Source: Ganoderma boninense
Taxonomy: Eukaryota; Basidiomycota; Agaricomycetes; Polyporales; Polyporaceae
Length of the DNA: 64,000 nt
Assembly: GCA_002900995.3 (NCBI GenBank)
Contig: PJEW03000020.1
Location: 31,985-95,984 of the forward strand
Reading direction: 5' to 3'
The translations under genes were made by a program, and so were the position numbers. Numbering within the stretch: position 1 is the first letter of the stretch; the number at the start of each line of letters is the position of its first letter. Below the pieces are notes generated by a model. The model was not told the origin of the DNA. It made no database searches and saw only the letters and a list, made by a program, of their open reading frames with translations. Below, piece after piece: positions 1 through 12,083 of this stretch.

Positions 1-3000
1 GCATCAGACTTTCAGACGTTCAGATCTTCGATGAATTACTGTAGCACTAGTGTGTCGGGGGAATACCTGAGAATAGGAACATCTGTACATATACTTACAG
101 CAAGAGTCCACCAGGATTGTTGTTACAAGGTCACACCAGCTAGCAGAGCGTACAATATGCTCTTTTCATTCCGAACGCAGGTACACTCGAAGTTGATGAA
201 TGGCAAGGACAATAAACAACCAAATATCGCCTAGCGAGAAAAGGACACAATGTTCTCACACAATCTTATTGCAAGTCAGCATCGAAAATTGCGACTGTAG
301 GGCGGCCACAACTTGAAGCCAGACTTTTGCGAGCTCACAGGAGGCGGAACCTGACCGTCATCTCCACACCTACCCAAGCACGAATCCCTCTTCCGGGCGA
401 ACTTGCACTCTTTGGGAAGGGCTGTGGCATGAATCAGTCTTCAGAGAAGTGTTGAGCAGGCATATAGAACCTGATTATGGACGAAGTTTCCCGGGTGACA
501 TTTCCCAGTGCGTGGATCGAGACACCAGTTCTTCCTGGATGTAAGCGAGAAATGCCTGCCCTTTCAATTGAATACTACAGCAGAATTGTCACCGCAACCA
601 TGGCCCACGCCCGTTATGTTGCTCACGTAGAATGGATAATGAAAGGATTGTGGCGTCAAGACGACAGCGTTCCTTGCACACTCGTACGTCTACGCCCGCA
701 CCGAAGATCCTGCGACCGGTGGCATTAGGTCGGCGGCGGGCGTCGTGACTCGCTCGGTGTGGGGGCACTACGGTATCCTCATTACAGCACCCCTTGAGAT
801 CGTAGGTCACGTCGCTGTTGCAGCCGCCGCACGGCAGGTGCGCTGAGGACGAGATCCGCGTATTTCGGGAGCCGATACCTGGCACTACGGTCGCTACACG
901 AGATATTTACACCAGATACAAGTGAACTAAAATGTGAACTAACCTTACCCACTCAGGTCCCCCCCCCGTCCCTGTTAGAGAGACACTTCATGTCTTGGTA
1001 CACCGCGTGGACACCGTGCTGACCACGATCGCGCAATTTGTGCATGAAGTCTTCGACCAAGCTTACAACGCGCATCTACATGAGTGACATGCAGCGAATA
1101 AAAGTAGATAGGATTATCAGGCCCTGAGGAGCGTTGATTGTGATCTATTCCGCAGACCCGATTGTTTGTACAGTGTCGTGCCTGTTCTGGCTGGAGTGGT
1201 GACATGTTCTTGCTGTGGTGGAAGTCTTCGTCACGGTGGATATCTGCCGATTCCGAATCCATCGCCGGAGCTGATTGAGGCCCAAACGATGGTAACTGGG
1301 AATACATGAGCGTGGTCGTCGGAAAACTTCGCTTGGGTCTCTGTTCCGCGCATTCCATCCGATTGCGACAAATCCAGACACAGACATAATGGCCGAACGA
1401 ACTACCTGAGGCGAGCATGCTTCCAAGCCAAAGCCTTCGAAAAGTTGAAAGTCGGTGAGGCGGAGAAGTAGTCAGCCACAATTCCATCCTGTCCGCTACT
1501 GTCGGAAAGGTTTTCGAAGGAAAGGAAATGAAGAACCTCATTCTCGCTGCCTTGCTTGGCGGGCAAGTTCGTAGGTCAATACCCAAGTCTGTCGGCTCGT
1601 GGCGACCGGGAGAGCGCGGAGCGACAAACTAGCCGAAAACCGGAACCTTCTCCCACGTCTCTGCTGTTCTTGCAACTGCCGTCATCGTCACCATCCTGTC
1701 GACGTTCTTGGTTCTGGCACGACTCATCTCCTCATCCTTCCTCCTGCTGTAGCCCTTCACGACTCGACTCCTGCAGGTTCAATATACACCACAGCTCCAC
1801 CTAGGACAGGACCTCCAGTCAGTTATAACTGACGCCTTTTTTCTCGTCAGCCGGCCTTCTTCACCTGGAAGCCTTCTGCCGATCCCTCGACACAGTGCAC
1901 AAGGCTTTTGATAGCCACGCCGGGTCTCCGAATAACCTCAAGCTTCAGGAAGACGCTCCGCACAGTACTATGGGACATGAGGGCGTCTCCATAACAACAA
2001 ACTGTGTTTTCGGCCTCACACCTCGACGCTTGTTTTGCCTGGCCATTGCTAGGTTCGATGCAACCCCTCTCACGCAGAATCGTGAGTAACAAGTGCACGG
2101 TCTTAGTATGAGACTAACCTCTTCCCGTCTCGATTAGGCTACTAAAACCACAACGACTAAGAGTGATATGTGTGTGTGGGGGGGAGGGGGGGTTCTCAGG
2201 CCAGGTATGTTTTCCCCCCTTACAACAAGCTAACATGAGTCTTATCCCCGCTTCTCAGGCTACGGTGGCGAAATGACTCCGACGAACCCGTGGAGGAAAC
2301 GTTGATTTGATCACTGTGGAGTCTCAACGACTTCGATGACTACGATCGTTTGCTGTGCTTCGTACGAACCATATGACAACCGCTATGGAGTTCAGGTGCG
2401 CCCTCGATCGTATTCATGCCGGCTGATGTATGAAGCATTTGTGCTAGATACTCATGATGACCAAACGGGGTCAATGGCGGTGGTACAATGCGCCCTGTCA
2501 ATCATTTAAAGCCTGAAACGAGTGAACCAGGGAGCATCATCACAAAATTCCAAGGCCAAACACAGTCTGATCTTCGGAAAGCCACATCTTCCCTCCGTTC
2601 CCACCTGCCGTAGGACCTTTTTACGCTATTATCGGCGCATCTGGGAGGGGTACGTTGGGGTACATCTGCCAGCTGGTAGGTTTCTTTCCCTTTCCATGAG
2701 GCTCGGTACCCACTTCACTATGCAAGCGGCTATACCACACGCTACCCTCAACGCGGTCGTCTGGAACCCAGTTGGGATGATTGATCTACACGTTGTGGCA
2801 GATGTTGCCGACGACACTGTTCCTAAGGTTCGTCCCTTTTGCCTATATCCCCCATCTATTCAGTTACATCAAATATTCCTTCCAGACGTGCGGCGTAGGA
2901 CATCTGAGCTGTTACTGGCAGAAAGATGGACCTCCTCATCCCGGTCACCGCAAACATTATCATGAAAGGTTTTGGCGACTGATGACTCTGTAATCCACGG

Positions 3001-3300
3001 GTAACCTCGCGCTTTAAAAATCTGTGGGCTAACTATCCCGGCAGGGACTACAACCAAGTTTGCAGAGGCCGAGTCCGCCTTCAGAGAGTCTGCACTGCTG
3101 CTGGATCCGGTGCAGCCTCAAGCTTCCTTGCTGTCAGAAGGAAGGAAGAAGAGCTCTGTCGCTGACATGGCATGCACTGCGCTTAGAGCGCTGATGTTCA
3201 CTTGATTGTGAACACCTAAGGGTGTCCGAGATCGAGTGAGCAAAAACTGACCCTTGGGAAAATGAGAGCTACGACAACGATGATGTGCTGCGGGCGAGGT
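1..3300. other. No supportable gene
   Basis: Both strands were read. Open frames are short, overlap one another and do not match any family I know. The longest are on the minus strand around 975-1586 and on the plus strand around 2522-2965. Neither shows a run of splice-linked, protein-like exons. A short plus-strand start near 1529 has a signal-peptide-like beginning (MKNLILAALLGG) but stops after about 35 codons. There are short G/C runs at 960-966 and 2176-2190. I read this stretch as intergenic or long-decayed sequence. Confidence 0.5.
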
Positions 3301-3902
3301 AATGGCTATCGTTGGGGCTCCCTGGTACGCGGTGGAATGTTGTCCTTGCGGCCGCTGAGCGTGGAGAACAGGATGAAGGTGATAGTGTAACTGCAGCCCG
3401 CATTACTTCGCCCCATGTTGTTTACTTGCCAATGAACACATTCGCTGAAAATTACTCCCGAACAAAGGCGATGAAACCGGTGGACACGTCTCAGATAGAT
3501 CTTACGACTGCCCGAGAGCAACTTCAGCGCGCTTTGCCAGTGTAGGAAGGCCGCCTTTCCCTGTGTCAGTACTGCATAAGGACGGACTCCTTCTCACAAC
3601 ACTAGTACTGAAGTCTAGTCCCTAATGCAATGTCTGTTCGCAAGTATAGGACCTTCAGTTACGCTGTTCAGTTCGATCTATCATGTCTGTCTGTGATTCT
3701 ATGTCAACGTTCTCTCGGTCCAGGAATCAAAACGTCGTCTAGCTGCCCCAACCCCCTCCTCCTTATTCATTCACACCCTTCTGAGAGCTCTCAGTTCTAT
3801 TTACGCGTAGTCTTGGAGGGATTCGGTCTGAAGCCTTTTCCCGTAGGCTTCCGCAAAAACGGATTACTCCCTGAAATCAATACTTAATCAAGCAGTGTAC
3901 AG

Positions 3903-5803
3903 CTAGAGATGTGGTAGAGACTCACGAGGAGCGAGGGACGGCTTATCTTCCGCAGTGGCTAACGATGATTCGCGAACAGCGCGGCGTTTGGCATTTGAGT
4001 CTGCGCTCGACAAACAATCGTCTGCAGGCCGTTTTTTGGGTGACTTCCCCGTTGAAGATGTCCCATTGGTCGTCACGAGCTTCGTGGGTCGTTGTGAGGC
4101 AGAAGATTGTCGCGAGACGGCGCTTCCGTGCGCAACCTTCAGGCTCTCGATTGCCTTCCGCAGATTAGTCAAACCAAAAGAGCTGGCAACCACGATTGCA
4201 GTGTCGAAGGAAGGGAGGGCATGGAGGAGACGAGCGAAGTCAAGGGCTCTCCCCTGGCTCTTGGTCTGGCAGGCGTGCTCTATGAGTCGGATGATGATTT
4301 TGTCGAGTGCAAGCTCTCGCTCAGCGATATCCTGTGCGGATTTCTGACCGCCGATCCCGTCACGGAGGACGTTCAACAGAAACGTTGCGTGAATGACCCT
4401 GAGAGGGTTGATGAGAGCTCTATCTCATCAACGATAAAATAACAATAACTCACTGTTGCTCCAAACGTGCCTCTTCAGAGTCTACCCGCTTGCACGGGAG
4501 AGAAAATGAAATCTCGCAAAGGAGTGGACGGGGAAACCCTGGGTGAGCTTGTTGCCCCTTGAGGACAACGCAGAAGAACATATCACCGATGACGCCGACG
4601 GGCCAGTATGATCTGCCAGCGCCCGTTCCTCGCTCGATCTGACCCGTGTGCAAGATGCGCATCCACATTGCAGACAAACGGATCCGATAGCGGGGCATAA
4701 CATTCAGGATGCCGGAAGAGTCGTAGATTGCGGGTGCCTTTCCAGAGTAGCTGTCAGTACTACTCAACGTGCTCGATCGAGACGGTAGACTTACGCCCTC
4801 TTCAGTGATCCCTACCCATTTAAGGGTGTGATGCTTGGGGACAGGTATATTCTCCTTTTGCAATATAGTGAAGTCGTCGAAATTGATCAAACGTCCCATC
4901 AAGTTCTGCGAGCCATCTGTCGTCGTGCCTCCATCTCGTGTGACAAGGAACAGCCACTCGCTCCCTGCGACCATCGTCACGAACGTCCCCGGCAAGGTCA
5001 TGCACGTCCTCTCCATTCCACCGCCAGACAGGAAGATGAGCTCGTCATCGCTAGTTGCGATGACAACGTTTCCAAGGCTTTCAATGTCGGCCTCCTTCAA
5101 GAGGGATCCAGCGACCGGCGAACCTCCTGCAGCGACACCGACAACGGAAGTACCTCCGCGAATCTCGTATTTCCACTCGGAGTGAGAGGCCCAGGAGCAG
5201 TACGGATGGTACAAGATGTGTGCAGCATGTGATGTGTCCGGCTGACAGGCGAAGACGGCGCCACGTTGTCCGAGAGCTGCCAAGTCGTACCGGAAGCGGT
5301 CGGGGAAGTGATATGCTCTCCGCTTGGACACGTCGTGGAAGTCGACGGTGACGACATTGTGGGTACTGAGCTGAGTCACTTCAACTACCCCAATCAGGTT
5401 GTATGCTGGGTGATCCCCTGTTAATACGGTGATATGACACGCAATAAAGACACAGCTTACCGAGGTACCGTTTTGTATTTTCCATCGGCGTTGAACCGGG
5501 CTGGAATGGGTCCTGTGCCTGAACTACGCTCGCCACCTCCCTGGTGTCTCCCTCAACGCTGTCGCTATCGTCAAGGACCTCGCTGACGCTATGGACTGCC
5601 TGAAGCACATCCACAGTGTGCGCGACATCCAAGTCGAAGTCGGTGAGAGTGTCGATGGCATCATCGATAGCTACCAACCCCTCCGTTGATGAATCATGCC
5701 CTCCAGGGCCGGAACCTACAGACGAGACAGATGGTGAGGACATTGAAGGAGATAAACTCGGCGAGTTCTGTTCGGGCTGTGGTAAGTGAAGGAAGATAAT
5801 GGG
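3903..5803 (-). CDS. mcl1: Ctf4/Mcl1 (WDHD1-like) replisome protein, N-terminally incomplete
   Basis: Ctf4/Mcl1/And-1 is a nuclear hub that links the CMG helicase to DNA polymerase alpha and also acts in sister-chromatid cohesion. The exons at 5381-5803 and 4453-5379 encode the linker before, and then the whole of, the central Mcl1_mid beta-propeller. Family-like stretches include ENTKRYL, then VTVDFHDVS, YWPVGV and HPGFPRPL. Three introns splice in frame at family positions: about 5458-5389, 4794-4735 (removing a low-complexity insert) and 4454-4400. The exon at 3903-4399 carries the C-terminal helical segment (DKIIIRLIEHACQTKSQGRAL), then a basic Ser/Thr-rich tail. The N-terminal WD40 propeller, roughly the first 300-400 residues of the family, is not found upstream. 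That sequence is a minisatellite and unrelated DNA. The 3' end is also uncertain, because a GTGAGT donor overlaps the last codons. Identity is secure; whether the gene works is not. Confidence 0.8.
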
Positions 5804-6111
5804 TGAATACGACATCTGGACAACACAAATCAAAATAACGTACCGTCACATCGTATCCCTGCTCCATATTCATAACGCGAGTCTGGGAAGTAAAGATGTT
5901 GTTCGCTTGATCTTGCGCTATCCGAACGCAGAATTAGAAGTGGGAGGTGGGTCTTGAAGATGCGGCCTGGTAGCGGGAGGAAGACTTGGGGGATAGAGTT
6001 CGTTCGACAGTAGAAGGAGAGAGTGCGTAAGAAGGTCTGCCGCCGATAAGAATGTGCGGAGGATAGGGACTAAAAGTGGGGGACGAGAGTGCGGCGTGGT
6101 GGCGGAACGAG

Positions 6112-6256
6112 GATACGAGGTGGTGGCGGGACAAGGGTACGGGGTGGTAGCGGGACGAGGGTACGGGGTGGTAGCGGGACGAGGGTACGGGGTGGTAGCG
6201 GGACGAGGGTACGGGGTGGTAGCGGGACGAGGGTACGGGGTGGTAGCGGGACGAGG
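6112..6256. repeat. 24-bp minisatellite
   Basis: About five to six head-to-tail copies of a 24-bp unit (gtagcgggacgagggtacgg plus four G/T bases), with slightly diverged copies on the left. Because 24 is a multiple of three, the array is open in several frames on both strands and gives artificial eight-residue repeats, for example RPATTPYP on the minus strand. It lies where the missing 5' part of the Ctf4/Mcl1 gene would be expected. Confidence 0.9.
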
Positions 6257-6429
6257 GATTGGGTGGGAAGGTCTGGCGTCTAGAAGGGCATGTGTATTGG
6301 GCCCTGGTAGCGGGGAACGAGGATGAGGATGGGGAGTAAGACCATGCAGCGGGACGAGCGCGGAGAAGATTAAATATGGATGAAGACCCTCCCTCGACAT
6401 CTGCATAAGGAATGAGGTTGATGCCAAAT

Positions 6430-7136
6430 TGTTATTCGGGCGGTTATGAAGGTACTGACTGTGTTTTCGGGGTAAACTGGCGGCCTCTTCGTTACGACTG
6501 AGCTCGACTACCGGCAGCTCCGTCTTGCAATACTAGGTACGACTTGAACATCAGTCAAGTTGTCAGCGTGCAAGCGAGACAAGAGATCACGTTTTGGGGA
6601 CAGACCGCAAGTGGCACCGCAAATTGGAGTGACCAGGAAGGAGCGGAGACCGCATTCTACTGGTCGTATGCTGAAGGTAGACAGACTGTGGACGAAGGAG
6701 AAGATATATTCTGGATACGTTATTCGCACTTCGTATATAACCAACGGCAGGATCCATCTTGCTTCTCGGCGTGCAATTAAGAGTAGAGTTAGAACATAAA
6801 AACGGGTTTGTGGAGAAGAGAACAACAGGAGAAGGCATATGGTGACGGAGACGTGCAGATCAACCTCATCGGGTAGAACCAAGGGGACACTCACCGTTCA
6901 TCACGAGGGTGAAAATGCTCTGTAGCGGCTTCTGTTTCAAGTTGAATTGTCGAATAACCACAGAGTCTGTCCATACTCAGTTCACGGAGGACTGGCGAAG
7001 TGAAGGTGCCCCGAATGAGATGGAGGGGAGGAAGAGAGGTCATCTCGATCAGATGGGCGCCTAACCGCCAGTGAATAGGCAACCAAACTCCCACGGCTAC
7101 CAATCCCCCGCTCCTCTTACCCCCTGCACTGTTGCT
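6430..7136. other. No supportable gene
   Basis: Minus-strand frames at 6508-6894 and 6891-7145 can be read as two blocks of moderately protein-like sequence. I recognise no domain and the frame between them is unclear. Confidence 0.35.
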
Positions 7137-7835
7137 CTGACCCATCTTTCTCTTTTCCTTCCCTCTCCTTCGTTGTGCTCACCCCCTTCGCCCCCGCTTT
7201 CCCTTCGTCGTCGCCGTCGTCTTCATTCTCGCCGTCGCCTTCGTTCTTGCCCTGTCTCCTTCGTTCCCTCCTTCGTCCCCTCTCTACTAGTCCTCACGGC
7301 CGTCCTCGCCGTGTCCTCACGGCCGTCCTCGCCAGGTCCTCACTGCCGTCCTCGCCAGGTCCCCTTCCTCGCCGGGGCCCCCTTCCTCGCCGGGGCCCCC
7401 TTCCTCGCCAGGTCCCCTTCCTCGTCCTCCTTGCCCATCGCCGTCCCTCAAGGCCTCACCGCCGTCCTCACCGCCGTCCTCGCCAGGTCCCCTTCCTCGC
7501 CGGGCCGGGCCCCCTTCCTCGTCCTCCTTGCCCATCGCCGTCCTCGCCGTGTCCTCACCGCCGCCCTCCTTGCCCATCGACGCCGTCGCTCCACCCCGCT
7601 TCGTCCTCGCCACGTCCCCGCTTCCCTTCTCCATCATCGTCATGTCGCCGCGCCTCGTCCCCGTTCGCTACCTGACTCCGTTCCCCGACCTCTTCGTCCT
7701 CCTCAGTTCTCCTGTACTTCCCCATCCACATCTTGTCCCCGACCCCATCCGCATCTTGTCCCCGTTCTACCTCTTCTTCGCCGCCGTCGTCGCTCCTCAT
7801 GTCTTTCGCCGTTCGCACCTTGTCGCGGCGTTGCC
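7137..7835. repeat. Strand-biased polypyrimidine low-complexity tract
   Basis: About 700 bp in which the plus strand is dominated by C and T, built from degenerate CGTCCTCGCC-type units. It includes near-repeats of a block reading gtccccttcctcgccgg around 7350-7510. The long open frames here on both strands are products of the base bias (Ser/Pro/Arg on plus, Gly/Glu/Asp on minus) and not genes. Confidence 0.8.
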
Positions 7836-8399
7836 ATGTGAGCACTTGAATCGCACAAGACGCGCTCCCTCCCCCCCTTTGTCTGCATCCTCTTCGTCGT
7901 GCGCTGCTATCTCAATTTTGATATCTAAACCCTCACATGAAGCGATCGTTTGTGTCTACTCGAAGCCATTGTGCTGTGAATCTTTGGGCTCCAGTTGCTA
8001 TGTTCAACTTACTTGACGGGTCTCCTTCTATGTAATACTGTGTCCTTTCGTACCGTGGGGAACGTTACCTCGCTTCCTGAATGGCGACCGTTGTAAGAGC
8101 CTCCAGCAACTTTACCTGCACAGTAATCGTGAGACCATACGCAGATCTGTAACGTTATGTGCCATGTCACAGCATCCCTGTGCCGAATCTGGCGCACACT
8201 TTCGAGTCTCCTCGCAGGTTACGTGCCCTCGTTCGGTACCTCCCCTTTGTTCGTACCCCAGGTTCGTTCGAGTTAAAAATTCTGGTACGTGATCCACAAT
8301 TTGAGGGACGTAATAAGTTGGATGTTCAAGAAACCTATATTGAAGTAACATCACGATGGCCTACAGCCAGGATTATGACATACAAGTAGGTGATCAACT

Positions 8400-11043
8400 T
8401 TAGGAAGACGACGGAGCAGGGGAAGGTCTCCTCCGTGCACCCACATGCTCATCTTCGAAGATGTCGTTCAACCCTTTCAGAAGCTCCTTCAAAGTGTCTT
8501 GCATTACTTGGGACGTCGCAAGGTCCAGACCGTGGCAGATGTGGTTGCAGGAGTGTGATGTGATGAATTCTTCGATACCTTTCGGACCATGATCGCCGAG
8601 TCCGGATTCCCTGTAACTTACCATGAGTTCTAGGACGATACTAGTAAGATGTAAAGGACGAACCCTTCGATTGTATGCGTCATGGGATCGAACAGGGTCA
8701 GAGACAGCTTTCCACGGGTGGCAGCATTGTTTGACCCTAATCGACACATTACGAATTGAATTTAACACTAGACAGATGCATATTTAAACAAAGACACAGA
8801 CCTTGAATATCTGCGAAGACATATTGACAAGCGGTTTCCTGTGCAACATAGTGGGCGAATGCTGCCATGGTCGAAGACCGCAAGTCGGTGCGAGTGGTGG
8901 AGCCGAGCGTGCCGCTATACTTCACCACTGTGGTCGTAAGACGCATAGGTTCGACGAGATAGACCTCAGTGGCCTCCTCGGGCAATATCTTCGGGCTTTC
9001 CTGACGTGTCTGGTCGCCGCCAGGTTCGCTCTCGTCGCCGGGCTGCTTGCCAGAAGACTCCCTCTCCTCGGAGGCAGGCGCTGGCGCGGGTGAAGACGAG
9101 GATGGGGACACAGGCGCGGGTGCCGGCGCGGGCGGCGGGGAGGACGCAGACGAGGACGCAGTTGCGGGCTTAAATACCTTCATCAGGAAACCGTCAGAGA
9201 CATCAAAGTCTGCCAATAAACATGTGAGCAATGCGCATTGGCGAGAGACTATGCTCCCGGCTCACCTGCGATGTTGACATTCTGACTCAGCGCGACCGAC
9301 TGGAACGTGTTGGCGAAATAGGCCATCCGCTTGAGGCGGATGAGATCTGCGGTGAGGAAGTCGGTGGCCTCTGAAATGGTGATACAGTCAGATCTGCCGT
9401 TCCCAATGTTAATCAACTTCTTGGCAACATAAGTCTTCCCTTCGGCACGCAGCTATGTATCGGAGGTGCGTTCAGTATGGAGAAAGTTTTGAAAAGAATC
9501 GCGCTACTTACAACGAAGACGTCTTTCGTGTTGCCTCGTTCATTAGCACTGAGTTCGAGAGTATTCTTATTCAGGAAGCCGGTCATCATCGAAGACCCCT
9601 CCAGCAACGTAGGAGTCCCGGTGTCGTCTGCAGCGATGACGCATGTGATCTTCTTGAAACGGACCGCAACTGAGGGCGCTGTGGGGCCCTCAGGCTGTCT
9701 CAAGAGGCTCCTATCGCTCACGAACGACGAACGAAGAATCTTCCTCGGGGGTAGGCTCGAAGCCGCGTCTGGGAATAATTAAGCTCAGAGCTCCACGGCT
9801 TCCATTGTGGGACAAGCAAACAAGAACCGACCAGCACCAGTTAGACCATCTTGACCTTGGGTCGCACCCGTAGAGGATGTCTTTCGCTTCGAACCCGCTC
9901 GTCCGGGCCTCGAAATCTTAGGGTCGTGTGTCCTAGCTGAGTACTGTCAAACACGTACATGAGCATTTGTGCATCCTCATGATGAGATGAACTTCACGAA
10001 CCAGGTCGACCCAAATAAAAAGCTCCACGCTGATCGCATAAGGCTTCTGGTTGTTCTTCCCTTTGCGTTGAATGTGTTTCGGGAGGACGATGTATGAGTC
10101 CCGGAATTCAGGGGTATTGTACGTTTGGTACCACTGTGCGGCAGTCAACACCAGGCTGTTTTCGGAGAAGGCGAAGTTGTTCGGTGCGCGTAAGCTTGTC
10201 TCTTCCCTAGCATTTAGGAAACTCGTCAGGATACTACACACTACAATAGCGCAGGGAGATGAACTCATACTCTAGCAATGCAGCAGAGTAGACCGCCGTC
10301 CACCGCCCATTCACCTCCTTCAAGATCCTAGATTTTAACGCTATTCGTGGTCAGAAGAGAAAGGGTACCATACATTCGCAGACATGACGTACCGAGCATA
10401 GTTTCAAAGTCGGGAAAGGAGATCACGCCTGTGCCTAGCAAATGGTCGGTATTCTTCGACGAATCGCTTCGACGGCAGTCATAATAGACCGTGAGGTATA
10501 CAGCAGCTTGCTGAGATGGAGAGCCGATCCCCTGAGAGGAGCGCACGGCTTGAAGCTCCTGGAGGGGCACTGTCGTCCCGAGGGCACGATGAGAATCATC
10601 GCTCGGCGCCTTACGCATTTTTGCGTCGAGATTAGCATGCCGACGTTGAGCAGCCAGCTCTCGGTCATGGTCAACAGCTCCCGATTCGTATGTGACTTCG
10701 ACGACGGTACGTGAGTAACGTTCCGCCAGGAAAATGGTAATGGAGGAGCTCACAGGCACGACGACATGTCCCGCACGGATCGGTAACCATGGCCCCACAG
10801 ACTCCACACTCGCCGCATTGAATGTTGACAGCCTGAGAAATTATCAATGGGTACATCGTAAACAAGCATCAGTGGAGAACGTACCCTGACGGAGGCTCGG
10901 TCGACAGTGGGGTCTTGCAGCTTTTGGCAGAGAAAACAGAGTCCACCTCCAGGCGGCATGCGAGGGAATATAGATTGACAGCCAGGACAGCGTTCCGCAT
11001 TTTGCACCTTGCAGTACCCCATCGGAGCGCGAGGGGTTGCCAT
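8400..11043 (-). CDS. Alpha-type (atypical) protein kinase
   Basis: Multi-exon gene for an alpha-kinase, a Ser/Thr kinase fold unrelated in sequence to conventional kinases and greatly expanded in mushrooms. The ATG at 11043 opens a Cys-rich N-terminus with CxxC pairs (CPGCQ, then FLCQK; in exon 2 CGECGVC and CGTC), a common zinc-binding lead-in for this family. Exon 2 is about 10832-10754. The kinase half has YVAKKL near 9390 (candidate ATP-binding Lys), then VYLVEP and KYSGTLG, then AFAHYV and FADIQG near 8810. After two further introns come FDPMTHT and SGLGDHGP. Last is the HSCNHIC zinc-module motif near 8540, conserved at the C-terminus of alpha-kinases. A Pro/Ala/Ser-rich insert lies inside the catalytic domain at about 9030-9180. 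The stop is at 8400-8402. Exons 8-11 join in frame; junctions between 10.3 and 9.7 kb have alternatives. No inactivating change was seen. Confidence 0.85.
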
Positions 11044-12083
11044 GCCTGAGTGAGCGAGATGTATAAGGCAGTGGAATAGAGAGCCGTTGGGACAAGGAGG
11101 GTTACTTGGGGCCAACGATTGAGAGGGGCCGTTTATAGTCCGGGGTCGATCCTTGGCGCTCGTGCCAATCCAATACCACCACGATCGAAGGGTACCTGTC
11201 GACATAATCCATATCTTTGAATTCGCTGGCTCACACTCGTGCACGTAGGAGGATCTACTCACCCATGGCCCCAAACGGGCGAGGAATTCAGCCGCTTAAC
11301 ATTCCACATTGCTATCCAGGGAAGCGCAAATACCCAACCCAATCTATTCCAGATTGATAGCAAAAGTCAAACGCCAGTGGAAGAGGCACAAGATGAGAGG
11401 AGTGGAGATCGCGCAGGGCATGTTGGTCTGGGGCAAGCGAAGCCGTCGCAACTGGACGCCACGGTGGTCAAGCTTAAGCGCCCCCTCTCGTGCGCGGCAA
11501 TAGACGGCAGTCCACACGATTGTGAATGCCATATGACCATCAGGTGTACCTTTCACACCCGTAGATGATATTGGAGTACATGAACCATATTCTTAGCAAG
11601 AACGACACCGGCAGAGTCTGGGCGGTACGTAGCACCAGCGGACCTCGCCTGCGCACGACGACGTCGCAAAGCTGTACGCGGGAGGAATACATGCGAAGCA
11701 CTATGACTTAAGACTCCATGTGTTCTTGGAGGGCCAGGATGTGCAACGCAAAGATGCAATGTAATCTCACGAATGTGCTCCAGGCAAATAGCAACCAAGA
11801 ACGTACTCGCTGCACAAGAAGCGTCCGAAGAGTTCACCGAGCTGGTGAAAGGTATTGTATTCCGAACAGGATCCAGACACGCTACAGGTGCCATGCTGGA
11901 CTTCAACAGAGTGGTACAGCTCAAGTGAGCATCCTTGTAGTAGTAGCGTAGGGCCCCCTGGTCTCTAAACTCCAGAATCAATCCTTCGATGCCAGGTATA
12001 GCAACGCATCCACAACGTCAAGGCAGGGCAGGCAGATGTCCATGATCAAGAAATGACGAATGCATCGTTCAAACTGTCAGTAC
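11044..12083. other. No firm gene; possible small coding remnant
   Basis: On the plus strand, about 11775-11928 reads as a protein-like stretch (NVLAAQEASEEFTELVKG, then HATGAMLDFNRVV) ending in TGA, without a clear start or upstream exon. I do not recognise it. The rest shows nothing. Confidence 0.3.

Noticed and set aside
6112..6256. CRISPR-like array
   Set aside because: Units are contiguous without unique spacers, and the window is eukaryotic.
6054..6427. Coding frames with perfect short peptide repeats on both strands
   Set aside because: They are translations of the 24-bp minisatellite, open in several frames only because the unit is a multiple of three.
7071..7841. Long Ser/Pro/Arg-rich open frame of 256 codons (and antisense Gly/Glu frames)
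   Set aside because: It arises from the C/T-biased tandem units; there is no start context, domain or splice partner, and several frames are open at once.
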